A DNA stretch of 34,775 nt, taken from Janthinobacterium sp. GW456P (GTDB taxonomy: Bacteria; Pseudomonadota; Gammaproteobacteria; Burkholderiales; Burkholderiaceae_D). A program made the translations under genes and the position numbers. Positions 17,214-24,679 of the stretch are shown one piece after another; position 1 is the first letter of the stretch, and the number at the start of each line of letters is the position of its first letter. The notes beneath the pieces were generated by a model. It saw nothing but the letters and a program-made list of their open reading frames with translations. It was not told where the DNA came from and ran no database searches. The stretch spans positions 23,090 through 57,864 of the forward strand of contig NZ_NEHB01000037.1 of assembly GCF_002127655.1 (NCBI RefSeq). Direction: 5' to 3'.

Positions 17214-18148
17214 TGCCGCCCGGCGCGCCGGGCAGGGCCACGCTTGGTGCCACGCTGACGGCCAGCCAGTTCGCCAACCTGCACACGTTTCTCGTGGCGG
17301 CGCGCCATGCCAGCTTCGCGCTGGCCGCGCAGGAACTGGCGCTCACGCCCAGCGCCGTCAGCCACCGCATCGCGCGGCTGGAAAGCAGCCTGGGCTTGCG
17401 GCTGTTCCAGCGCCTGACGCGGCAAGTCAGACTGACGGCCGACGGCGAGCGTATCTTTGCCGCCCTGCAAATCGGCTGGGATGGCTTGCAGGCGGCGCTG
17501 GCCGGCGGCGATGCGCTGGCGGGCAGCATCACCATCCACGCGCGCCCGTCCATCGCCCAGTGCTGGCTGGTGCCGCGCCTGGCAGGGTTCGCTGCGCTGT
17601 ATCCGGACGTGTCGATCGACTTGCGCGTGGGTAATGATAGCGTGGACTTTCGCGCCGGCCAGGTCGACCTGGCCTTGCACTATGGCGACGGCCACTTTCC
17701 CGGCCTGGCCGCGCGCAAGCTGATGGACGAATGGCTGGCGCCCGTGTGCAGTCCGGAATATGCGCGCGAACACGGCTTGTTTGACGCGCCGCGACAGCTG
17801 TCCAGCGCGACGCTGCTGCACGATACGCTGGCCTGGCCCGCCTGCGCGCCCGACGCCGAGTGGCGGCTGTGGCTGGACGGGCAGTCGCCTGGCGTGAGCC
17901 CGTCCGCGCGCAGCCTGCGTTTCGACCGCGCCGACCTGTGCGCGCAGGCGGCCATCCACCACGCGGGCGTGGCCATGGGCCGGCGCCAGCTGGTGCAGCC
18001 GTGGCTGGCCAGCGGCCAGCTGGTCTTGCCGTTCGGCGGTTTCAACTTGCCCAGTCCGCAGGCGTATTACCTCGTGCACGGCGCGCGCGCCACGCCGCCG
18101 GCGAGGGTGCAGGCCGTGTTCGACTGGCTGGTGGGGCAGGCAATTTGA
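17213..18148 (+). CDS. dsdC: LysR-type regulator, probably DsdC
   Basis: A 311-residue LysR-family regulator. The N-terminal winged helix-turn-helix spans about residues 15-75 (FANLHTFLVAARHASFALAAQELALTPSAVSHRIARLE is split here as FANLHTFLVAARHASFALAA and QELALTPSAVSHRIARLE). A substrate-binding domain of about residues 100-305 follows (GSITIHARPSIAQCWLVPRL). It starts one base inside the dsdA stop codon, so it is translationally coupled to the lyase. That link makes the DsdC role (D-serine-responsive activator) likely, and the length equals that of E. coli DsdC. In E. coli the regulator is divergent from the catabolic genes; here it is downstream and co-directional. The symbol is inferred from context. 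Confidence 0.8.
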   Translation: MPPGAPGRATLGATLTASQFANLHTFLVAARHASFALAAQELALTPSAVSHRIARLESSLGLRLFQRLTRQVRLTADGERIFAALQIGWDGLQAALAGGDALAGSITIHARPSIAQCWLVPRLAGFAALYPDVSIDLRVGNDSVDFRAGQVDLALHYGDGHFPGLAARKLMDEWLAPVCSPEYAREHGLFDAPRQLSSATLLHDTLAWPACAPDAEWRLWLDGQSPGVSPSARSLRFDRADLCAQAAIHHAGVAMGRRQLVQPWLASGQLVLPFGGFNLPSPQAYYLVHGARATPPARVQAVFDWLVGQAI

Positions 18149-18191
18149 TACACTGCGCGCCTTGCCCAGCAACGCGCCAGAAAGCAGTCCC

Positions 18192-19004
18192 ATGCATCCA
18201 TCGTCATTGAACCCCACGCCGCCACAGGAATTGCGCAGGTATGCGCTCGCTTGCCTGCTGGAACCGGACCCGGCGACCAAGGTGGCGATGGTGGCCGCCA
18301 TGGCCGAGGCGCAACTTTCTCTCGATGCGCAGGCGCCGTTGGCGCCCACCGGTGCCGTGCCGGGCCGTCCCGAGCGGCCGGAACTGGTGCCGCCGCGCCT
18401 GGTGGGGCGGCGCTCGATGATCACGCCGGAAGGGCGCGCCATGCTGGTCCACGCGCTTGCGCATATCGAGTTCAATGCGATGAACCTGGCGCTCGACGCC
18501 CTGTGGCGCTTCCCGGACTTGCCCGCTGAATACTACACGGACTGGCTGCGCGTGGCGAAAGAGGAAGCGACGCATTTTGCCATGCTGCAGGCGCATCTGC
18601 AGGTGCTGGGCCACACATATGGCGACTTTCCCGGCCACGACAGCCTGTGGGAAATGGTCGACAAGACGCGCGGCGACGTGCTGGCGCGCATGGCGCTGGT
18701 GCCGCGCACCCTGGAAGCGCGGGGGCTCGATGCGATTCCGCCGCTGCGCGCCAAGCTGGCGCAGGCGGGAGATATGGCCGCCGCCGCCATCCTCGACATC
18801 ATCCTGCGCGATGAAGTGGGGCACGTCGAAATCGGCAACCGCTGGTACGGCTATCTGTGCGATCAAAGGGGCCTGGAATTGCGCGCCACCTATGCCGAGC
18901 TGGCGCTGCGCTACGAAGCACCCACCCTGCGCGGCCCGTTCAACCTGGAAGCGCGGCGCCGGGCGGGGTTTTCGGAGCTGGAATTGTCCGATCTGCCCGC
19001 CTGA
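18192..19004 (+). CDS. DUF455 ferritin-like protein
   Basis: A 270-residue, mainly helical protein of the DUF455 family with a ferritin-like di-iron pattern. The candidate ligands are Glu in ALAHIEFNAMNLALD (about residue 93), Glu and His in KEEATHF (about 124-128), and Glu/His in LRDEVGHVEIGNRWY (about 213-220). Related proteins are annotated as ferritin-like oxidases or hydroxylases; the substrate here is unknown. I used the ATG at 18192, preceded by AGAAAG, rather than the TTG at 18162. The gene follows dsdC by 43 bp on the same strand and might be read through from it, but no functional link is obvious. It converges on the large PEP-CTERM/LAS gene with only 6 bp between stops. Confidence 0.88.
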   Translation: MHPSSLNPTPPQELRRYALACLLEPDPATKVAMVAAMAEAQLSLDAQAPLAPTGAVPGRPERPELVPPRLVGRRSMITPEGRAMLVHALAHIEFNAMNLALDALWRFPDLPAEYYTDWLRVAKEEATHFAMLQAHLQVLGHTYGDFPGHDSLWEMVDKTRGDVLARMALVPRTLEARGLDAIPPLRAKLAQAGDMAAAAILDIILRDEVGHVEIGNRWYGYLCDQRGLELRATYAELALRYEAPTLRGPFNLEARRRAGFSELELSDLPA

Positions 19005-19010
19005 GCTTGC

Positions 19011-22000
19011 CTACGGATGGGCCGTGATGCTGATGTGCCAGTGGCTCAGGTGTCCCGTCTCGATATGCACTTTTGCCGGCTTGGTCCAGGCTCCCGCGCC
19101 GGGGATCTTGTCGGCCGGCGCGGCGGAAAAGCGCCCGTCGACGAGGGCCAGCTTGATGAAGCTGGGGCCGATGTAGATGACGCGCGTGCTGGCCGGCGCC
19201 GCTTCCTGGGCCAGCATGGCCCGGTTCGCCGCGATCCATGCGAGCAGCGCCGTCAGCTTCGGCTTTTGCGCGGGGTTGGCCGCCACTTCCGCTTTTGCGT
19301 CGTTGATCAGCTGGTGAATGGCGGCGCCATCGTTCTGGCCGCCCAGCGCGTCCGTGTAGCCGCCCATGCCGTCCGCATAGCGCAAGTCGATCTGCTGGCC
19401 GTCGCTGTGGCCGCTGTGGCCGAGGATGGAACGGCCCGTTGCCGTCTGCGTCACGTGCTGGCCGCTGATGTCGTCGAAACGGTAAGCCTTGCCCGCCAGC
19501 CAGGCGATGGCCAGGCGCGTGGCCCACGAATCGCCGCCAGGATCGCGCGTGCCGTAGCGTCGTGCCGCCAGCGCCGCCTCGTCGTTGGCCAGGTACAGGG
19601 GGATATAGGCCGTGTCGCCCTTGAATGCCACTTGCCCCCCTTCGGCCGGGTCGGAGCTGGCATCGGTATTGTCGATGTGGCCCTTCAGGCGCACCGTGAC
19701 GACGGCCTTCTTGTCGAGCTTGGCGCCGGCAAAGGGGGGCAGCACCAGGCTGGGAAATTTCACGCTGCCGGCAGTCTTGGTATGGGTCTGGGACAGTAAA
19801 TTCTGCGTGCTGAAGGCGGGATCGCCGCCGCCGGACGCAATGCCGATGTTCACTTCCGTAATCGTCGCCGCCGCTGGCGTGTAGTGCAATTCCAGCGGCA
19901 GGGTGTGCGTGGCCGTGGCTGCGCCTTGCGACACGGATACATACGGTCCCGCCAGATTGCCCGTCAGCTTGATCGGCTGCAGCACGGGGTGGCCATCCTT
20001 GTTGGGCGACAGGAATTTGGCCAGCGTCACCTTCAAGCCCTTGCACGCGAGGCTCAGTTCCACCGTCGTCACGGTGGGCAGGGCGCTGTCGCCGATATTC
20101 GTGGCGCTGACATTGCCGCCCAGGGTCAGCGCGCCGTCCTTGGTTTGCTTGCTGACGTCGACGCACTCCGTCCTGACGATGGTGCCCTGCGTGTAGTGAG
20201 TCTGGTTGACGGCGCCCGCGGCGGCCAGGTTGACCCCGGGCAACCCCGTCACGGAATAGGACCAGGTATCGTTGTACTGGCTTTGCGCCGTCGTGTAGAC
20301 GGGATACTCGGCCGTGCTGACGGTGATTTTCACGCCCACGTTTTTCGTGTCCTTGGGCACCGTGAAGGCGATGGGCGAGGTGATGGTCTGGTTTTGCGCG
20401 GCCGCCGTGGCCGTGAAGGTCTTGCTGTCCGCGTCATCCTGCGGCGTGACGTCGCCCGCGGCGCGATGGCTGGCCGGCACCTCGCGCGCAGGCGGCCCGG
20501 CGCCATCCTGCGTGACGCTGCCGGCGGTATAGGTCTTCGCCTCGGCGCGCAAGGCCAGGCTCGCCGCATACGGGTAGACGATGTCGACATTGACGTTGCC
20601 GCTGCTGTTGAAGACGACGGCGCTGACGCTGACCACGTTCGGATGAACGAGGTCGTTCAAGGTCAGCTGGTAGGTATCGGGCAGCACGCCATCGAAGTGG
20701 AAGGCGCCCGTGGCATCGACCACGGCCACCTGGCGCTGGCGGTTGTTGTAGCCTGCCAATAACATTTTCTTGCCGGCCAGTCCCGTGGCATTGCCGCCTG
20801 CGGGCGTGCGCAGCTGTCCTTGCAGCACGATGCCGGACTTGATGACGATCAAGGCATAGCTGGCCGTGAACTCGCCATCCTGCGAGACGAAATTGAGGTT
20901 CAGGTCGTAGCTGCCGTTGGGCAAGGATGCCAGCAGTTGCTGCATGGCCGTGGCACCGATGCTGAAGGTGCCACTGGCCGCATCGAACGTCCAGTAGCTC
21001 TTGAGGCTGATGGCCATGCCATCCGGGCCGGACAGCAGACCGTCGCTGTCATCCTGCAGTGCCATGGGGGCCGCGCCCACGAGGCGCAATCCCAGGCCGC
21101 CCGGCCGCAGGCGGTTGTTCGGCCCCAGCCCGGTGATGGCCAGCACGGGCGCCGCGGCGGGCACGCTGCCGTCGTCGTTCGGCTCCACATAGGTTTCCAC
21201 GGCCGTGGGCAATTCGGTCTGGATCAGCAGATCCAGGATGGTGACCTTGCCGCCCTTGCTGAGGGAAAATTGCGCATGCTGGTCGACGCCCGTGTCGCCC
21301 GGCGTGGAAAAGCGCAGGCTGCCTTCCTGCAGCAGCACGTCCGTGACGGCGCCGCTGGCCTTGACGCTGTCGGCGCCGTCGGGAAAGCCCAGCCCGGCCA
21401 GCGGCAGCACGACCACTTGCGCGGGCCGCACGGGGTCGAGGACGATGCCGTCGCTGGTGCTGAAGGTCCAGGTCAGGCCGGCGCTCTGGAAGGCGATGCT
21501 GCGTTCGATGCGCAGGGTGATGGTGTCGGCGGGCGTGACGGAGGCGCCCGCGCCGATGCTGCCGGCCTGCACGTCGCCATCGATGATGGTGCTGCCTGTG
21601 GGCGCGCTGGCCAGCACGGCTTGCACATTGCCGGCCGCTTCGCTGCCATTGTTGCGGATGTGCACGCGGTAGGTGTAGTCCCAGACTGTGCGGCTGACGC
21701 GCTGCTCGGCCACTTTTTCCAGCGAGGTGACTTCGAGGTCACCCGCGGCCTGGGCGGTGGTCGCGGCAGCCAGCATGACTTTCGGCGCGGGCGGCTGCGT
21801 GGGATCGTTGGGGCCGCCGCAGGCGCACAGGCCCAGCGCCAGGCCCGTGGCCAGCGCGGCACACGCCAGCTGCCGGCGCCGCAGGCACAGCATGGCCAGC
21901 ACGCCGGCCAGCAGCAGCCATGGCGTGGAGGGCAGGGGCACGACGGCCGGCTGCGTGCTGCCCGCGTCGAGTTCGATGAAGGAAACGGGGTCGAGAATGG

Positions 22001-22382
22001 AAAACGGCTGGGCGCCGGGGCTGCCCGCGCCCAGGTAATCGAAGCTGACGGAAAAGCCCGGGGCCGTGGCGCCGGGGGCGATGCCGCCGGCCAGCGCCAG
22101 CGCGTCGAGGTAGCCGCTGGCGGGAATAGCGGGATCGGGCTGCACCAGCAGCACGTCCCAGCCCGGCGCCGTGGAGACGCTCTGCAGGTTGGCATAATTG
22201 CCCACGCCGAAGAACAAGGTGAATTCCTCGATGGGCACGGCCAGGGTGGTATTGCTGACCGTGTAGTCGTAGCGCCACTGCGTGCCGCCCAGCGACGTCG
22301 CCGTGTAGCCGATGCTGGTGGCGTGCGCTGCCGACATTGCGCACAGCAGTAGCGCCAGCAGCACTTGTTTGATAAAGCCCAT
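19011..22382 (-). CDS. Composite secreted protein: internal PEP-CTERM-like signal, lipobox, LAS-type peptidase domain
   Basis: A 1123-residue protein starting at the ATG at 22382, with GGAGG eight bases upstream. Residues 1-21 form a signal peptide (GFIKQVLLALLLCAMSAAHA). Residues 22-147 resemble a short PEP-CTERM protein. Residues 148-170 (VPLPSTPWLLLAGVLAMLCL then RRR) match a PEP-CTERM sorting tail, which normally ends a protein. The text continues in frame with ACAALATGLALGLCACGG, whose Cys188 fits a lipobox; Met164 could start a complete lipoprotein signal. Then come an Ig/CARDB-like region (about 215-310), a carboxypeptidase-regulatory-like segment (about 555-630) and more beta-rich sequence. 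The C-terminus has SGHSDGQQID (His992, Asp999) and HWH (1114-1116), the zinc-ligand pattern of LAS peptidases. Catalysis and substrate are unproven; peptidoglycan or surface polymer is plausible. No stop in other frames nearby suggests a simple frameshift. Confidence 0.85.
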   Translation of the reverse strand: MGFIKQVLLALLLCAMSAAHATSIGYTATSLGGTQWRYDYTVSNTTLAVPIEEFTLFFGVGNYANLQSVSTAPGWDVLLVQPDPAIPASGYLDALALAGGIAPGATAPGFSVSFDYLGAGSPGAQPFSILDPVSFIELDAGSTQPAVVPLPSTPWLLLAGVLAMLCLRRRQLACAALATGLALGLCACGGPNDPTQPPAPKVMLAAATTAQAAGDLEVTSLEKVAEQRVSRTVWDYTYRVHIRNNGSEAAGNVQAVLASAPTGSTIIDGDVQAGSIGAGASVTPADTITLRIERSIAFQSAGLTWTFSTSDGIVLDPVRPAQVVVLPLAGLGFPDGADSVKASGAVTDVLLQEGSLRFSTPGDTGVDQHAQFSLSKGGKVTILDLLIQTELPTAVETYVEPNDDGSVPAAAPVLAITGLGPNNRLRPGGLGLRLVGAAPMALQDDSDGLLSGPDGMAISLKSYWTFDAASGTFSIGATAMQQLLASLPNGSYDLNLNFVSQDGEFTASYALIVIKSGIVLQGQLRTPAGGNATGLAGKKMLLAGYNNRQRQVAVVDATGAFHFDGVLPDTYQLTLNDLVHPNVVSVSAVVFNSSGNVNVDIVYPYAASLALRAEAKTYTAGSVTQDGAGPPAREVPASHRAAGDVTPQDDADSKTFTATAAAQNQTITSPIAFTVPKDTKNVGVKITVSTAEYPVYTTAQSQYNDTWSYSVTGLPGVNLAAAGAVNQTHYTQGTIVRTECVDVSKQTKDGALTLGGNVSATNIGDSALPTVTTVELSLACKGLKVTLAKFLSPNKDGHPVLQPIKLTGNLAGPYVSVSQGAATATHTLPLELHYTPAAATITEVNIGIASGGGDPAFSTQNLLSQTHTKTAGSVKFPSLVLPPFAGAKLDKKAVVTVRLKGHIDNTDASSDPAEGGQVAFKGDTAYIPLYLANDEAALAARRYGTRDPGGDSWATRLAIAWLAGKAYRFDDISGQHVTQTATGRSILGHSGHSDGQQIDLRYADGMGGYTDALGGQNDGAAIHQLINDAKAEVAANPAQKPKLTALLAWIAANRAMLAQEAAPASTRVIYIGPSFIKLALVDGRFSAAPADKIPGAGAWTKPAKVHIETGHLSHWHISITAHP

Positions 22383-22496
22383 GATCGTTCCTCCGTAACT
22401 GGCGCCAAGCGTGCCCAGGCAGGAGGTCAAGCAGGAAGCGTTCCCGTATAGATTGTGCTGTAAAAACAAGGGCTTGGCTGGAACAGGTCGGAGCCG

Positions 22497-22515
22497 GTGT
22501 CAAATTTTCCGACAC
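22497..22515. promoter_or_regulatory. Inverted repeat upstream of the PEP-CTERM/LAS gene
   Basis: GTGTC (22497-22501) and GACAC (22511-22515) flank the 9-base AT-rich spacer AAATTTTCC. The dyad is 114 bp upstream of the start at 22382, within the divergent region shared with the small gene at 22646. The position and shape suit an activator site. PEP-CTERM genes in this group are reported to be controlled by a PrsK/PrsR system acting with sigma-54, but whether this is such a site is my inference. Confidence 0.4.
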
Positions 22516-22645
22516 GGGACGTTATGGCTAAGCCTGTCAGCGCTGTCCTACCCATCTTGTCGAAACCGTCTGATTGTATGCCTTGTGGAAACACGCGATG
22601 ATGATGTCCATGCTGCAACAGCCAACCAGTCCGACGGAGTATGCG

Positions 22646-22876
22646 ATGCAAAAGCCAGACCAGTCCATCCACGTGAACAAGCCGTTTCTGCTGATCTGCC
22701 TGTTTACCTTTTCGACCCTGGCGGCGACCTGGATGAATATGGGCGAGGCGCAGAACAGCGATGCCGCACCGGTCCCCGTGGCGCGCGAAGCGGGCCACGG
22801 CGCCTTGCCCGTGTGTAGCAGCGATGCCCTCACGCTGTCGGCCCAGTGCCAGCGCCAGCCGGCGCGCCAGGCTTGA
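22646..22876 (+). CDS. Small membrane or secreted protein (76 residues), unknown
   Basis: The protein has one hydrophobic stretch (about residues 13-29, PFLLICLFTFSTLAATW) near the N-terminus, followed by a short polar tail with two Cys (PVCSSD, AQCQRQ). This could be a membrane anchor or an uncleaved signal with a small periplasmic part. I chose the ATG at 22646 because GGAG lies six bases upstream. An upstream in-frame ATG at 22574 has no ribosome binding site. Its 3' end overlaps the convergent topoisomerase gene by 47 bp. No family recognised. Confidence 0.55.
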   Translation: MQKPDQSIHVNKPFLLICLFTFSTLAATWMNMGEAQNSDAAPVPVAREAGHGALPVCSSDALTLSAQCQRQPARQA

Positions 22877-23945
22877 CCGCCGCCTTACTGGCGGCCTGCG
22901 CTTGCAGCCGCTGCTGCAGCAAGGCCAGCACGGCCGCTTCCTCCGGCGCCAGCGCCGGCAGTTCTTCCCGTAACCGCTCTTGCGCCCGCGCGCGCATGCC
23001 GTCCAATAAACTGCCATCCAAATACGATTCCAGCACGGCCGGGTGCACATAGCACTTGCGGCAGATCGTCGGCGTATTGCCCAGCTTTTTCGCCACGGAC
23101 TCGATCGCCTGCACGATGTTTTTCTTGGCTTGCGCATCGGAATCGACCTGCTCGAACGCCTGCAGGGCCAGCGCGGCCAGCAAGGTGCCGGACCAGGTGC
23201 GGAAATCCTTGGCCGTGTAGTCTTCGCCCGTCACCTCGCGCAGGTAATCGTTGACATCGCCCGAATCGACGGCGTGGCGCGCGCCTTCGTCATCGACATA
23301 TTGAAACAGTTCCTGGCCCGGCAGTTCACGCATGCGCGCAATCACCCTGGCCAGCTTGCGGTCGCTGAGGCGGATATCGTGGCGCACGCCGCTCTTGCCC
23401 TTGAAGTGAAAGGCCACGGCGCTGCCGTCGACCTGCACGTGGCGCGTGCGCAGGGTGGTCAGGCCGAACGATTTGTTCGCGCGCGCATATTCCTCGTTGC
23501 CAATGCGCATCATCGTCAATTCCAGCAGGTGCACGATGGTGGCCAGCACTTTTTCACGCGGCAAACCGGGCAGCTGCATGCCGCGCGCGACGGCGGCGCG
23601 GATGGCGGGCAGGGCGCGGCCAAAGCTGAGCATGCGTTCATATTTCACGTCGTCGCGCACCTGGCGCCAGCGCGCATGGTAGCGGTACTGCTTGCGCCCG
23701 CGCGCATCGCGCCCCGTCGCCTGCAGGTGGCCGTTGGCGCGCGGGCAGATCCACACGTCCGTCCAGGCGGGCGGGATGGCCAGCGCCTTGATGCGCGCCA
23801 GGGCGGCGGCATCGCGCAGGAGTTGGCCGTCCGCATCGCGGTAGCGGAACTTGCCGGGCTTGCCCAGGCGGGCGATGCCGCTCTGGTGATCGCCCGTGTA
23901 GCGCAGGCCGGCGGCGCGGGCCGTGGTGGTGGCAGATATTTCCAT
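22830..23945 (-). CDS. DNA topoisomerase IB
   Basis: A 371-residue poxvirus-like type IB topoisomerase that relaxes supercoils by transient 3'-phosphotyrosyl nicking. The N-terminal domain contains GIARLGKPGKFRYRDADG and IPPAWTDVWICP. The catalytic domain shows the expected residues: Arg147 in MMRIGNEEYA, a Lys near 182-184 in FKGKSG, Arg249 in DFRTWSGT, and nucleophile Tyr299 in CRKCYVHP. The C-terminal 60 residues are an Ala-rich extension. The gene is divergent from the DUF1232 gene (92 bp apart). Confidence 0.93.
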   Translation of the reverse strand: MEISATTTARAAGLRYTGDHQSGIARLGKPGKFRYRDADGQLLRDAAALARIKALAIPPAWTDVWICPRANGHLQATGRDARGRKQYRYHARWRQVRDDVKYERMLSFGRALPAIRAAVARGMQLPGLPREKVLATIVHLLELTMMRIGNEEYARANKSFGLTTLRTRHVQVDGSAVAFHFKGKSGVRHDIRLSDRKLARVIARMRELPGQELFQYVDDEGARHAVDSGDVNDYLREVTGEDYTAKDFRTWSGTLLAALALQAFEQVDSDAQAKKNIVQAIESVAKKLGNTPTICRKCYVHPAVLESYLDGSLLDGMRARAQERLREELPALAPEEAAVLALLQQRLQAQAASKAAVKPGAPAGAGTGPTA

Positions 23946-24037
23946 GGTGATAGCTTACCTTGCAGGCCGCGCATCCGCCGCGCCATTATGCTAAGGTGCG
24001 CATTCGTAACGCCGTGCGCGGCAGACAGGAGCAGCAG

Positions 24038-24421
24038 ATGTTTGGCAGAAAAAAGAATCTGGAAGAAGACCACGCCCCCCAGGCCGACAAGCAGTATGAA
24101 AAGAAGTACACGGATGACAGTTTCTGGGACAAGGTCGTCAAGTTCGCCAAGACGGCGGGACGCGAAGTCATCGAAAAAGCCCTGTGGCTGTACTACGCGG
24201 CCCAGCAGCCGAACACCCCGCTGTGGGCCAAGACGGCGATTTATGGCGCGCTCGGCTATTTCATTTCGCCCATCGATGCGATTCCCGACATCACGCCCGT
24301 GGTCGGCTATGCGGATGACCTGGCCGTGCTGGCGGCGGCCGTCGCCACCGTCGCCACCTACATCACGGCCGAGGTCAAGGAGCGCGCCGCCGAGAAATTG
24401 CGCGGCTGGTTCGGCGCCTAG
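24038..24421 (+). CDS. YkvA/DUF1232 family membrane protein
   Basis: A 127-residue protein. A charged N-terminal region of about 60 residues (MFGRKKNLEEDHAPQ) precedes the DUF1232 signature, TPLWAKTAIYGALGYFISPIDAIPDITPVVGYADDLAVLAAAV, seen here in pieces such as GALGYFISPIDAIPD and GYADDLAVL. One or two membrane helices are predicted. The family's function is unknown. The ATG at 24038 is preceded by AGGAG nine bases upstream; the frame is open further upstream but lacks a ribosome binding site there. Its TAG stop shares the palindromic CTAG with the TAG of the convergent 56-residue gene, so the two genes overlap by 4 bp tail to tail. Confidence 0.88.
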   Translation: MFGRKKNLEEDHAPQADKQYEKKYTDDSFWDKVVKFAKTAGREVIEKALWLYYAAQQPNTPLWAKTAIYGALGYFISPIDAIPDITPVVGYADDLAVLAAAVATVATYITAEVKERAAEKLRGWFGA

Positions 24422-24588
24422 CCGCCGGCAGCGGGCTGGCCCGGTTGGCCCTTTATGGCGTTGCGGTACTTCGCCCTGGCCTCGGCCTTCTTCAGCGCCT
24501 CGCTGGCGATGTTCTGCGCCTTGATGCGGGCTTTTTCACTCTTGCTGCGCTGCTGCGCCACGTCCTTGTTGCCGATGCGGTTCGTCAT
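24418..24588 (-). CDS. Small basic protein (56 residues), unknown
   Basis: The protein is almost entirely a charged helix: MTNRIGNKDVAQQRSKSEK, then ARIKAQNIASEALKKAEARA, ending GQPGQPAAGG. It is rich in Lys, Arg and Ala, with no Cys and no membrane segment. A strong ribosome binding site (GAGGAG, seven bases before the ATG at 24588) supports the gene. The composition could fit a small nucleic-acid- or ribosome-associated protein, but I recognise no family. It overlaps the DUF1232 stop by 4 bp and lies 91 bp downstream of the beta-lactamase-like gene on the same strand. Confidence 0.72.
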   Translation of the reverse strand: MTNRIGNKDVAQQRSKSEKARIKAQNIASEALKKAEARAKYRNAIKGQPGQPAAGG

Positions 24589-24679
24589 GCTGGTCTCCTC
24601 GTTGAGCGTCAAGTTTGACCAGCACAGCATACGTTCTTGCCCGGGCGCTACCGTGCGCCCGCTCACACAAGCGCCATGC

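Noticed and set aside
21500..21900. Frameshift or missed stop between the PEP-CTERM-like and lipoprotein-like parts
   Set aside because: I looked for a stop in the other frames close to the junction and saw none, so a single indel would not restore a normal PEP-CTERM terminus. A true fusion fits better, but re-sequencing would settle it.
22401..22415. Possible sigma-54 promoter (GG-N10-GC with GGCACG) upstream of the PEP-CTERM/LAS gene
   Set aside because: The -24 part fits, but the -12 part is poor, and the predicted transcript would begin inside the ribosome binding site.
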